From positions 1-37,586 of the forward strand of contig JABFXX010000060.1 in assembly GCA_013368795.1 (NCBI GenBank): a DNA stretch of 37,586 nucleotides, read 5' to 3'. This document shows positions 25,692 through 33,781 of this stretch, piece by piece (position 1 is the stretch's first letter; every line of letters starts with the position of its first letter). This DNA is from Kofleriaceae bacterium. Lineage in GTDB: Bacteria > Myxococcota_A > Polyangia > Haliangiales > Haliangiaceae. The notes below the pieces were generated by a model. That model was not told where the DNA came from and made no database searches. It saw nothing but the letters and a program-made list of their open reading frames with translations. A program made the translations under genes and the position numbers.

Positions 25692-27569
25692 ATGAATTCG
25701 AAGACCACGCGGGTGATGCGTGTACTCTTCTTCGTCTACGTCGCGTTCACGTTCCTGCACATCGCTTACGTCGTTAACCACGAGCCGTTCGCGTTCGACG
25801 CATGGAATGTCGCCGTTGACACGCACGCCGAGCCGGCATCGTTCGGCAGGTTCTTCTCGTTCTGGCACCAGCAGTACACGACGAGTAATCCGCGCATCGG
25901 CCAGCCGCTCGCCTACCTCGCCTACAAGCTCGTCGGCGTCGCCGAGATCGGGACCCCGCTCGCGTTCTTCGCCGTCGTCGTCGGCGGGTTCGTGTTCGGC
26001 ACCGGGCGCTGGCCGAAGCTTCGCGACAACCGCGATCTCGCGGCGCTCTCGATCGCGATTGGCTTTCTGTGGTTCGTCGCGCCGAACTTCCCCGCCTACA
26101 TGTTCTGTCGTGCGTACGCGACGAACTATCTCTGGCTCGCTGCACTCCAGTTCGCATTCCTCGTCCCGCTGCGTCTCATGAATCCAGAGGATCCGGCCAC
26201 GGTGTCGATCCCGCGGCTCGTCGGGTACTTCTTGCTCGGTGTCGTCGCCGGCATGGGCAACGAGCACGTCGGGCCGACGCTCCTGCTCGGCGTCGTTCTC
26301 TACGGTGCGTGGATCTGGCGCAAGCACCGGCGCAGGCCCGCATTGGTGTGGGTCGGCGCGTTCGGCGTGCTCGTCGGCTACGCGCTGATCTTCTTCGCGC
26401 CGGGGCAGAGCCAGCGCTACGAGGGGCTGGCGGAACACTACTCGGCTGTCCAGCAGATCCTCGTGCGCGGGCTCGCCGGCAACATCGACATCTACGTCGA
26501 TCTGCTCGAAGCCGCTGCGCCGATGCTCGCGCTCGTATTGCTGATCATCGGCGTCGGCATGATCGCGGACAAGCGTCGCGAAGCCGAGATTCTCGAGGCC
26601 CGCGAACGTCAGCGCCGTGCAGTCGGCATCCTGATCGTCAGCCTCGTCGCGGCCTCGCTCATCACGATCACGGTGTTCGCCTCGCCGAAGCTCGGACCGC
26701 GCTTCTACTTCCACTCGATGTTCCTGGTGCTCGGCGCGGTCGTCGGCGTGACGTCGGCATTCTTGCAGCGCGCGAAGCACTACCTTCCATTCATCATCAT
26801 CGCGGTGATCTCCAGCGGCTACGCCGCGGCCCGCACGATCCCGATGTACTCGCGTCTCTCCGCGGCGTCGGATGAACGCCTCACCGCTCTCGCTGCGACG
26901 CCGCCCGGCGGCGACTACACCGCCGAGGCGTGGGAGCAGGTTGCCGAGAACTGGTGGACGCTCGGCGATGACATGCGCGATCAAAAGAAGCAGGAGCTCG
27001 TCGCGCGCTACTTCGGACTTCACCGCGCGCCGTTCCGCGGCGGCAATGCCTGGAAGGTCCTCGGCGTCACCGACGTCAAGGCGACGATGCACTACGAGTT
27101 CGAGGACCCGATGTGCATGGACGAGCTCGATCAGCTCAACATCAAGGAGTGGGTCGGCCGCGATATCAAGGCACTCCACCACGCTTTCCTCGACGCGATT
27201 GTCGAGATCCAGCGGTTCGGCAAGCTCGAGTGGATCGATCTGACGGTGTCGTTCCTCGGCGATGCACCGCCGCTACCGAGCAACAAGCTCTATATCGCGA
27301 AGTGGAAGGCGGGACAGCTCGAGGGCTACACCGCGAAGCTCAAGCGCGCCGGCCGGAGTCGCGAGCGCGAAATCGTGCTCGATCCGGACCTGCGCAAAGA
27401 GCCCTGGAACATCTACCTCGTCATCGTCGGAGATAAGCCGCGGCTGCTCGGAACATCGACCGACAACAAACGCCTCAGCTACGTTCCGTCGCGCTCGGGG
27501 CAGTACTGGTTCTTCGCGTGCAAGCCCGACTACTGCTTCATCGTGCTGGCGGTCGCCCACACCATCTGA
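25692..27569 (+). CDS. Multi-pass membrane protein, DUF6056-like (family B, copy B3)
   Basis: This 625-residue end-to-end paralogue of the protein at 4099-5937 has about ten membrane segments, then a soluble C-terminal domain of about 210 residues. Motifs: HEPFAFDAWN (30-39), NPRIGQ (66-71), GNEHVGP, APGQSQRYEGLA, SPKLGPRFYF, WWTLGDDMRDQKK, and YWFFACKPDYCF at the C-terminus with the same two Cys as B2. A putative GT-C-type transferase; the C-terminal domain may bind the acceptor glycan. It lies 20 kb from the other two copies, inside the family A region, and its last 40 bases overlap the convergent gene A5. Confidence 0.85.
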   Translation: MNSKTTRVMRVLFFVYVAFTFLHIAYVVNHEPFAFDAWNVAVDTHAEPASFGRFFSFWHQQYTTSNPRIGQPLAYLAYKLVGVAEIGTPLAFFAVVVGGFVFGTGRWPKLRDNRDLAALSIAIGFLWFVAPNFPAYMFCRAYATNYLWLAALQFAFLVPLRLMNPEDPATVSIPRLVGYFLLGVVAGMGNEHVGPTLLLGVVLYGAWIWRKHRRRPALVWVGAFGVLVGYALIFFAPGQSQRYEGLAEHYSAVQQILVRGLAGNIDIYVDLLEAAAPMLALVLLIIGVGMIADKRREAEILEARERQRRAVGILIVSLVAASLITITVFASPKLGPRFYFHSMFLVLGAVVGVTSAFLQRAKHYLPFIIIAVISSGYAAARTIPMYSRLSAASDERLTALAATPPGGDYTAEAWEQVAENWWTLGDDMRDQKKQELVARYFGLHRAPFRGGNAWKVLGVTDVKATMHYEFEDPMCMDELDQLNIKEWVGRDIKALHHAFLDAIVEIQRFGKLEWIDLTVSFLGDAPPLPSNKLYIAKWKAGQLEGYTAKLKRAGRSREREIVLDPDLRKEPWNIYLVIVGDKPRLLGTSTDNKRLSYVPSRSGQYWFFACKPDYCFIVLAVAHTI

Positions 27570-28912
27570 CGCCGCCGCGCGACCAGCAGCACCGTGACGA
27601 TGACGACGGCCACGATCAACCAGTAGGAGTAGCGCCAGTCCGTCGTCGGGGCGATCAGAAACAAGATCGCTTCGCCCATGAGCGCGGACACGAGCAGCGC
27701 GAACGACTCTCGATCGCGGACACAGAACGGCAGCAGCAGCAGCGACAGCGCGAGGTAGACCGTGATGCTGAACACCACGCTCGAGCCGCACCAGTGCATC
27801 GCCTGCCGCAGCAGGTTCTGGATCCGCGAGGCCGCAGCATCGTGGTCGACCTGAAACGCGCTCTTGTACGGATCCTGGATGTCGGTGAACCAGTTGTAGA
27901 CGGTCGAGTCACCAGGACCGCCGAGCCCGATGATCCGCTGAAAGATCCGCCAGCGATACGTGAGGAACGCGCGCGGATGCGAAAATACGACCCGCTTCCA
28001 CGCGCGCACCATGCCGTCGCGCTCCTCGTCGGTCATCGGCGCCGCGAGAAAGAAATACGGCGTATCCCAGAGCGTGCCGCCGAGGTCTGCATCCTCGTCG
28101 CCGCGCTGAGTGAACGCGTGCAGATCATGCGACTGCAAGAGGCGAGTTCCCTCGAGGAGGGTCCTCATCTCGTCGTCCGGGATCTGCGGCGACGTATGGC
28201 GAAGCGTCGCGACGATATCGCACGGCGCGATCTTGTCGACCCACACCGACCGGTGGCTGAACGTCAGCGCGTTATTGACGACCCTCGCGGACATCGTGAG
28301 CACGATCCAGGCGACGAGCGCGATGCCGTAGCGCTTCACCGCTCCATACCGCTCGTCCCAGACGAACAGCAGGACGACGAGCGGCAACGTCATGACCAGC
28401 GCGTTGTGGCGCATCGCCGTTCCGGCCGCCATCGCGACGAGGCCGAGGACGCGCGCCCGACGCGAGTCCTGCAGCATCAATCCGAGCCCGAGCAGCATGA
28501 ACGCGGTCATCTGGGAGTCCTTCCAGATCACCGCCATCACCGAGCTCACAGGTGGAAACAACAGCACGAGCACAGCCGCGACCGCCGCGGTCCGCGGCGA
28601 CATGCGTCGTTTGAAGATCAAGTAAACGCCGGCCAGGAAACAGACACTCTGGACGACGAGCATCCCGAGCGGACCCGCGACGAAGTAATCCGTCGTCCGC
28701 CACAGCTCCGCCATCATCGGCGGATGGCCATCGCTGTAGTAGCCCCAGCGCGCCTCGCGGAGCTGGAGCACCGAGTCGTAGCTCATGTAGCCGGGGAACG
28801 CGTACAGCATGAACACGAGCCAGCCCGCGAACATGCGCTTGAACGGCGTCAGTGCAGCAAACCACCGGCGTGCGCGCGCACCGATATCGCGGACCGCTTC
28901 GCGCATCGCCAT
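27530..28912 (-). CDS. Multi-pass membrane protein, family A copy A5 (GT-C-like, uncharacterised)
   Basis: The product is 460 residues with about ten membrane segments. The signature is complete: FPGYMSYDS (Asp46), D61-GHPP, WKD (130-132), AMRHNA, DIVATLRH, HPRAFLTYR and DWRYSYW near the end. The N-terminus is basic and about 25 residues longer than A3. A TATATT hexamer, the best -10 match seen in the window, lies 9 bases before the ATG at 28912; a second ATG is two codons in. The gene is divergent from a GT2-DUF2304 pair, which could supply its lipid-linked donor. Confidence 0.82.
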   Translation of the reverse strand: MAMREAVRDIGARARRWFAALTPFKRMFAGWLVFMLYAFPGYMSYDSVLQLREARWGYYSDGHPPMMAELWRTTDYFVAGPLGMLVVQSVCFLAGVYLIFKRRMSPRTAAVAAVLVLLFPPVSSVMAVIWKDSQMTAFMLLGLGLMLQDSRRARVLGLVAMAAGTAMRHNALVMTLPLVVLLFVWDERYGAVKRYGIALVAWIVLTMSARVVNNALTFSHRSVWVDKIAPCDIVATLRHTSPQIPDDEMRTLLEGTRLLQSHDLHAFTQRGDEDADLGGTLWDTPYFFLAAPMTDEERDGMVRAWKRVVFSHPRAFLTYRWRIFQRIIGLGGPGDSTVYNWFTDIQDPYKSAFQVDHDAAASRIQNLLRQAMHWCGSSVVFSITVYLALSLLLLPFCVRDRESFALLVSALMGEAILFLIAPTTDWRYSYWLIVAVVIVTVLLVARRRQMVWATASTMKQ

Positions 28913-28962
28913 TGGGCCCGCAATATACCGAATCCAGGGCGTGATATAGCTCTGCCTACCGC
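28913..28962. promoter_or_regulatory. Divergent promoter region between A5 and the second GT2-DUF2304 pair
   Basis: Within 50 bases there is a TATATT hexamer for the minus strand (28927 to 28922) ending 9 bases before A5, and GATATAGC for the plus strand (28943-28950) ending 12 bases before the GT2 start. Neither gene has a Shine-Dalgarno. The -35 boxes are not recognisable. Confidence 0.35.
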
Positions 28963-29709
28963 GTGCGCGTTCTGATCATCATCCCGGCCTACAACGAGGA
29001 GGCCTCGTTGAGCGGCGTCCTCTCCGAGATCCGTGCGCTTCCTGCCGCGGCAGGCGGCCTGGAAATCGAGACCGTGGTCGTCGATGACGGCTCGGCGGAC
29101 CGTACGGCCGAGGTCGCGCAGCAGAACGGCGCGAGAGTCCTGCGGCTCTGCAGGAATCTCGGGATCGGCGGTGCCGTGCAATCGGGGCTGCGGCTCGCGC
29201 GCCGCGAGCAGTTCGACTTCGCCGTGCAGATCGACGGCGACGGCCAGCATCCCCCCTCGGAGCTCGAGCTCTTGATCGAGCGCACCCGCGTCGGTGAACC
29301 GCCCGATCTCGTCGTCGGCACGCGGTACTCCGACAAGAACAACTTTCGCTCGACGTTCATGCGCCGTGCAGGGAGCTGGTGGATCCGCACGCTCCTGCGG
29401 ATCGTCGCCCGCGTGAAGGTCTCTGATCCGACCTCGGGATTCAGGCTCTACGGGCCGCGCTCGCTCGTCCTGTTCGACGAGACGTATCCCTATGACTTTC
29501 CCGAGCCGGAGTCGCTGGCGATCGCACGCGCCGCGGGCCTGCGCGTGGTCGAGACGCCGGTGAAGATGCGCGAGCGCCAAGGCGGCACGTCGAGCATCGC
29601 CGGCTTCTCCACGATCTATTACATGCTGAAGGTCACGATCGCCGTCGTGCTCACCTACCTCCGCGCGCTCGGCGCGACACCAGAGGGAGTCGATGCAAGA
29701 AGGAACTGA
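28963..29709 (+). CDS. GT2 glycosyltransferase, DPM1-like, coupled to DUF2304 (second pair)
   Basis: The product is 248 residues. Motifs: VLIIIPAYNEE, VVVDDGSADRT (38-48), RNLGIGGAVQSG, the metal-binding DGD (91-93) followed by GQHPPSE, and TSGFRLYG. A single hydrophobic stretch near the C-terminus (YMLKVTIAVVLTYL) may contact the membrane. It is a likely polyprenyl-phosphate sugar synthase. The start is GTG, with a TATA-like hexamer 12 bases upstream. The DUF2304 gene starts 17 bases before its stop. Confidence 0.9.
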   Translation: MRVLIIIPAYNEEASLSGVLSEIRALPAAAGGLEIETVVVDDGSADRTAEVAQQNGARVLRLCRNLGIGGAVQSGLRLARREQFDFAVQIDGDGQHPPSELELLIERTRVGEPPDLVVGTRYSDKNNFRSTFMRRAGSWWIRTLLRIVARVKVSDPTSGFRLYGPRSLVLFDETYPYDFPEPESLAIARAAGLRVVETPVKMRERQGGTSSIAGFSTIYYMLKVTIAVVLTYLRALGATPEGVDARRN

Positions 29710-30091
29710 CGCGTATTGGCTGTTCGCGCTCGTCTGTTTTGCGATCGCGCTGGTCTTGCTCCGCCTGCTCCTGCGCGAACGCATCACGCTGCAGGGCAGC
29801 ATGTCGTACCTGGCGTTCTTGACGCTGCTCGGCACGATGGCCGTCTTCCCGAGTCACACCGGTCGCGTCGCGCGAGCGTTCGGCTTCGGCCTGATGTCGA
29901 ACTTCCTGTTCACGGTCGCGATCGCCGCACTCGCGATCCTGCACCTGCGCGCGCTCGTCACGCTGTCGAAGGTCCAGACCCGGTCGATCACACTCACGCA
30001 GGAGCTAGCGATCCTGCAGGAGAAGCTCGAGCGCGCGACGCAACGTGACTTCAGCGACGACCTGGCATCGCGTCGGCGCGATACCCGTTAA
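29693..30091 (+). CDS. DUF2304 family membrane protein (second copy)
   Basis: The product is 132 residues with three hydrophobic segments followed by a coiled-coil stretch (VQTRSITLTQELAILQEKLE). It is the partner of the GT2 just upstream, whose last 17 bases it overlaps. A clear Shine-Dalgarno (GAGGGAG) sits at proper spacing inside the GT2 gene. It resembles the DUF2304 at 24637-24993 in layout but not closely in sequence. Its stop shares the palindromic TTAA with the stop of the convergent FkbM gene. Confidence 0.87.
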   Translation: MQEGTDAYWLFALVCFAIALVLLRLLLRERITLQGSMSYLAFLTLLGTMAVFPSHTGRVARAFGFGLMSNFLFTVAIAALAILHLRALVTLSKVQTRSITLTQELAILQEKLERATQRDFSDDLASRRRDTR

Positions 30092-30900
30092 AGATCACGA
30101 GCCGAACACACGAGGTCGACGTAGCCGAGCTCGTTGGTCCGAGCGGTCGTGACGAGCGTATCGGTGGTTGCGCGATGCAGGCCACCATCGCGCTCGAGGA
30201 TCGCGATCGCCGGGAACATGGCGCCGATGTCGCGGACGAATGCATCGACGGCGAAGCCGAGCTCTTCGAGGGCTCCCGGCATGAGCTCGAGCGCGACATG
30301 GAGCTGCGGATGACGGGCTACGGTCTCGCGCATACCGTCGAGCACCGCGGGCTCGAAGCCCTGGACGTCGATCTTGATGAACGAGACCGGGGCACCCGAG
30401 CGCGCGACGTGCGCATCGATCGTGGTGATCGGCACGCGCTGGGTTGGCCCCGTGACCGCGTCGCGGAGGTGCGTGGTGGCGATCCGGTGGTCGCTGTGAT
30501 TGGCGGCGTTGTTCCAGAGCTCGATCTCGCCCTCGTGCGCGCCGACGGCGGCCTGGTGCGCGACGACGCGATCGCCAAGGCGCTCGATCGTATGGGTGAG
30601 CCAGCGGAAGTTGCGCTCCTCGGGCTCGAACGCGTGCACGCGGTACGGAGCCTGGACGGCGCGCGCGAACAGCTGGGCCGTGTAACCGATGTTGGCGCCG
30701 ACGTCGAGGACGTCACCGCCGGCGAACAGCTCGGGACGAGCTTTGACGAGCTTCGCGAACGGATCCTCGACGAGGCGCTTGTAGGCGAAATAGGAGCGGC
30801 GAAACAGACGCTCGGCGAGCCAGGTATCGAGTAGCCCCGACCGATTGGCACGCTTGTACGTCGACAGGAGCGCGCGCTGCATTCCGGCTCGTAGATTCAT
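30088..30900 (-). CDS. FkbM family methyltransferase
   Basis: This 270-residue SAM-dependent methyltransferase has a basic helical N-terminus (about 55 residues), motif I VLDVGANIGY (64-73), an acidic motif FEPEERN (91-97), and the FkbM hallmark FIKIDVQGFEP (174-184). FkbM-type enzymes O-methylate sugars or polyketides, and in glycan loci usually cap or decorate sugar residues. The ATG at 30900 overlaps the stop of the upstream membrane-protein gene as ATGA, so it is translationally coupled and is the last gene of the right-hand minus-strand unit. Confidence 0.9.
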   Translation of the reverse strand: MNLRAGMQRALLSTYKRANRSGLLDTWLAERLFRRSYFAYKRLVEDPFAKLVKARPELFAGGDVLDVGANIGYTAQLFARAVQAPYRVHAFEPEERNFRWLTHTIERLGDRVVAHQAAVGAHEGEIELWNNAANHSDHRIATTHLRDAVTGPTQRVPITTIDAHVARSGAPVSFIKIDVQGFEPAVLDGMRETVARHPQLHVALELMPGALEELGFAVDAFVRDIGAMFPAIAILERDGGLHRATTDTLVTTARTNELGYVDLVCSARDL

Positions 30901-32204
30901 CGACAGATTCCGTAGGGCCTGCGTCCCAGCTTCCTCAGCCAGGACGTGTTGTCGTCCATTCGCCACGCCCGATAGAAGCGCTGGTAGACGCTCGCGTAGA
31001 GCGGTGTGAGCTTGATGAACGGGCCAGCGATCACGGCACCGTTGAGCGCCGTCACGAGGACGACCGAGGCGACGAGTGCGCGGTGGCGAGAGGTCTGGCG
31101 GAGCGCGATCGAGGCGACGGCGACCGTGATCAGGATCGCGACGAACCACGGCTGGAACAGGCGCGGTAGCCAGGAGCCGCGGAGCTGCCACGCGCCGTCG
31201 TACGCCGGCGCCGCGTTCAGGAACAAGAACATGCCGAACACCGCGATCAGGACCGCGAGCGCGACGGGGTGAAGTAGCGGCCGTTGGCGGCGCAGGACGA
31301 GGACACCGACGAACAGCGCCGGAAAGAACACGAAGTTGCTGAACACGAAGTTCGTGATGAACACCTTCGGCAGGGCCGCGAGCAGCGCCCCCCAGCCGTG
31401 CAGACGATGGGGAGCGTCGAGCCAGGCCTTCACGACGGCGCCGTAGGCGACGGTATTGGAATTCTGCGCGGGGAAGCCAAAAATCGCCGGGAGGCCCTTC
31501 GCGACGAACAGCGCGAACGCGACAAGGACGACCAGGACGACGCCAAGGTCGAGCCAGCGGCGGCGGGCGAGCGCGAGCAGGAGCAACGCGCCACCGAAGA
31601 ACGGCATCAGGTCGTAACCGAGACCGACGACACCGACGACGCACGCGGCGGCGATGCTGCGCCGGAGCGACGCTCGCTCGTGCCACCACAGAAGCGCGAT
31701 CGTGCACGCGATCGAACCCGGCACGATGAACGCGTACGAGTACGGCAGACCGACCCAGTACGTGATGCCGGGATAGGTGGCGAACAGCCAGGTCACGAGC
31801 ACGGCCGCGCGCGCGTCGAAGAAGCGCCGGATCGCGACGGCGAGGCCGATCAGCGTCGCGACATGAAGGACGATATTGAACAGAAGGCCGCCGAGCTCGA
31901 ACCCGGCCGCCTTCATGAGCGGGTACGCGAGCAGCGGATGGAGGATGCGGCGCAGCACGACGCTCGACATCCACTCGTGCTCGGGACGACCGTCGAGCAT
32001 GCGGAAGACGGCCTCGAACTGGCCGTGATCGATGTTGACGCGATAGTGGCACGGCCCGCCGGGCTGCATGCCGTAGGGAGCGAGCGTCCCCGACGACAGC
32101 CAGCAGGCGAGGATCAGCACGAACCCAGCGCCGGCGACCCACAGCCAGAACGCACGACCCGAGAGCGGCGCGTCTGCGCCACCGACTTCGCTGCTGCTCG
32201 TCAC
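30897..32204 (-). CDS. Multi-pass membrane protein, GT-C-like (not family A or B)
   Basis: The product is 435 residues with about ten membrane segments. The first extracytoplasmic loop holds YRVNIDHGQF and RRILHP, and a later loop holds the stretch LRGSWLPRLFQPWF. An Asp in the first loop (NID) and the helix layout suggest a GT-C-type mannosyl- or other glycosyltransferase, but I do not recognise a named family. The start is a GTG 7 bases after the methyltransferase-GT2 stop. Its own stop overlaps the FkbM start. Context places it with GDP-fucose-linked glycan assembly. Confidence 0.75.
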   Translation of the reverse strand: MTSSSEVGGADAPLSGRAFWLWVAGAGFVLILACWLSSGTLAPYGMQPGGPCHYRVNIDHGQFEAVFRMLDGRPEHEWMSSVVLRRILHPLLAYPLMKAAGFELGGLLFNIVLHVATLIGLAVAIRRFFDARAAVLVTWLFATYPGITYWVGLPYSYAFIVPGSIACTIALLWWHERASLRRSIAAACVVGVVGLGYDLMPFFGGALLLLALARRRWLDLGVVLVVLVAFALFVAKGLPAIFGFPAQNSNTVAYGAVVKAWLDAPHRLHGWGALLAALPKVFITNFVFSNFVFFPALFVGVLVLRRQRPLLHPVALAVLIAVFGMFLFLNAAPAYDGAWQLRGSWLPRLFQPWFVAILITVAVASIALRQTSRHRALVASVVLVTALNGAVIAGPFIKLTPLYASVYQRFYRAWRMDDNTSWLRKLGRRPYGICR

Positions 32205-32211
32205 GACTTGA

Positions 32212-33684
32212 TCAGTACTGACTCTTGAACTTGTTGAACGCGAGCCAGGTCATGCGGCCGAGGATCGCGCCCTCGCGGAAGCGGGAGATCTTGGTATCTC
32301 CGTAGGTGCGTGCGCGATACCGGATCGGCAGCTCCATGATCTTGAGATTTTGCTTCGCGGCACCGAATAGCAGGTCGAAGTCGCCGAACGGATCGAAGTC
32401 GCCGAAGAACGAGCGGCTCGCGGCGATCCGCTCGTAGTCGCGGCGGAACAGGACCTTCGTCCCGCACAGGGTGTCCTTGAGCCGCTGTTCGAGCACCGCC
32501 GAGAGGGCGACGCCGAAGAACTTGTTGCCCAGCGAGTTCAGGATGCGCATGGCCTCACCCTCCATCGGGTAGACCAGGCGCGAGCCGTTCACGAACTCGG
32601 CCTTGCCCTCGGCGATCGCCGCGTAGAACTTCGGCAGGTCCTCCGGTGGCACCGTGAGGTCGGCATCGAGGATGAACAGGACGTCTCCGGTGGCCGCGGC
32701 AAAACCCTTGCGCACGGCATCGCCCTTGCCGCGACCGTCGCCCTGATGGATCAGCCGCATGTTCTTTCGCGTGCCCGCCTGGAGGTGGCGCTCGATCGCG
32801 TCGACCGTGCCGTCCGTCGAGTTGCCATCGACAAAGATCAGCTCGGTCCCGGTGCCGAGCTCCGGCGTGCGCGCGACGATATCGTCGACGTTACCGCGCT
32901 CGTTCTTGCACGGAACGATCACGCTGCACGAATAGTCTCGCGTCGCGATCGGGCCTCCGCCCCCGGCGAGTCTGCACACGAAGTACTGGGTGAGCGCGAG
33001 GTGGCGCAGCCCCGTGGCCTGGGCGAGGTAACGGTTCGCGAACGGCGCGAGCCCCGGAATGTCGACTGGAGCAAGCTGCGCACTTCCCGATCGAATGATG
33101 TCGAAGTGGTTCAGCTCGAGCAGGTTCGACAGATCCTTCATGCCGAGCCAGTTCTCCTGCGGGATCGGCATCTTCCGGCCGATCTTCTCGCCGAGCTTCA
33201 GCAAGGGCTCCCACACGAAGTTGTAGTAGGTGATGACGATGCGCGTGCGCGGATTGCAAAGCCTGCGCAGCGCCCGGAACGCACTCCACAGGTCGTTGAG
33301 CCGACCCACGACGTCGGACATCACGATGTAATCGAACGTGCGGCCGGCGAGCTCGGGCGCGTCGAGCGTCTCCGCATCGGCGACCACGAACTCCAGGTTC
33401 GGGTGCTTGCGCTGCGCGAGCGCGACGAGGTTCGGCGAGATATCGATGCCCGTGCCGTGCGCGGGTTTCAGAGCAGCCAGCAGGTCGCCGGTACCCGAGC
33501 CGATCTCGAGGACGGACGCGCCTTCGGGGATGATGAACCGGACCAGCCGCTCGAGATTGCGGTAGTAGGCCGCGTTCTTCTCGCGCCAGCGATCGCGCTC
33601 CTCGGCCAGGCGATCGTACTCGGCGATCCGCTCCTCGCGTGCCGCCGCCTCACGTGCGTGAAAATCCTGCGATTCTGGTCTCAT
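32212..33684 (-). CDS. Fusion of a SAM-dependent methyltransferase and a GT2 glycosyltransferase
   Basis: The product is 490 residues. Residues 1-45 are charged and helical (probable coiled coil). Residues about 50-240 are a class I methyltransferase (VLEIGSGTG, 58-66; GIDISPN; YIVMSDVVG). Residues about 250-490 are a GT2 domain (SVIVPCKNE, 253-261; VDGNSTDGT; GRGKGDAVRKGF; DADLT, 340-344) like those of dolichyl-phosphate glucose synthases, without its own membrane helices. Transfer and methylation by one chain is plausible. I chose the ATG at 33684 for its Shine-Dalgarno (GAGGTG, 8 bases upstream). A promoter-like sequence precedes it. Confidence 0.88.
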   Translation of the reverse strand: MRPESQDFHAREAAAREERIAEYDRLAEERDRWREKNAAYYRNLERLVRFIIPEGASVLEIGSGTGDLLAALKPAHGTGIDISPNLVALAQRKHPNLEFVVADAETLDAPELAGRTFDYIVMSDVVGRLNDLWSAFRALRRLCNPRTRIVITYYNFVWEPLLKLGEKIGRKMPIPQENWLGMKDLSNLLELNHFDIIRSGSAQLAPVDIPGLAPFANRYLAQATGLRHLALTQYFVCRLAGGGGPIATRDYSCSVIVPCKNERGNVDDIVARTPELGTGTELIFVDGNSTDGTVDAIERHLQAGTRKNMRLIHQGDGRGKGDAVRKGFAAATGDVLFILDADLTVPPEDLPKFYAAIAEGKAEFVNGSRLVYPMEGEAMRILNSLGNKFFGVALSAVLEQRLKDTLCGTKVLFRRDYERIAASRSFFGDFDPFGDFDLLFGAAKQNLKIMELPIRYRARTYGDTKISRFREGAILGRMTWLAFNKFKSQY

Positions 33685-33714
33685 GTCTTCAACACCTCGC
33701 CGCTGCTGGCCGGG

Positions 33715-33743
33715 ACTATCAGCGAGTGAGGCAGCGAGGGCAA
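33715..33743 (-). promoter_or_regulatory. Candidate sigma70-type promoter before the methyltransferase-GT2 gene
   Basis: On the minus strand, TTGCCC (-35, 4 of 6) and GATAGT (-10, 4 of 6) are 17 bases apart. A leader of about 25-30 bases with a Shine-Dalgarno then leads to the ATG. It sits in the 97-base gap, the largest in the window, so it may split the right-hand unit into two transcripts. Confidence 0.4.
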
Positions 33744-33781
33744 GGCTCAAGACGCGCGCGTGACCGGGCGCACATGCTTTC

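Noticed and set aside
11650..30900. A Wzy O-antigen polymerase among the multi-pass membrane proteins
   Set aside because: Family A, family B, the AftA-like protein and the 30897-32204 protein all look GT-C-like by their loops. None shows a clear large Wzy-type periplasmic loop that I could defend.
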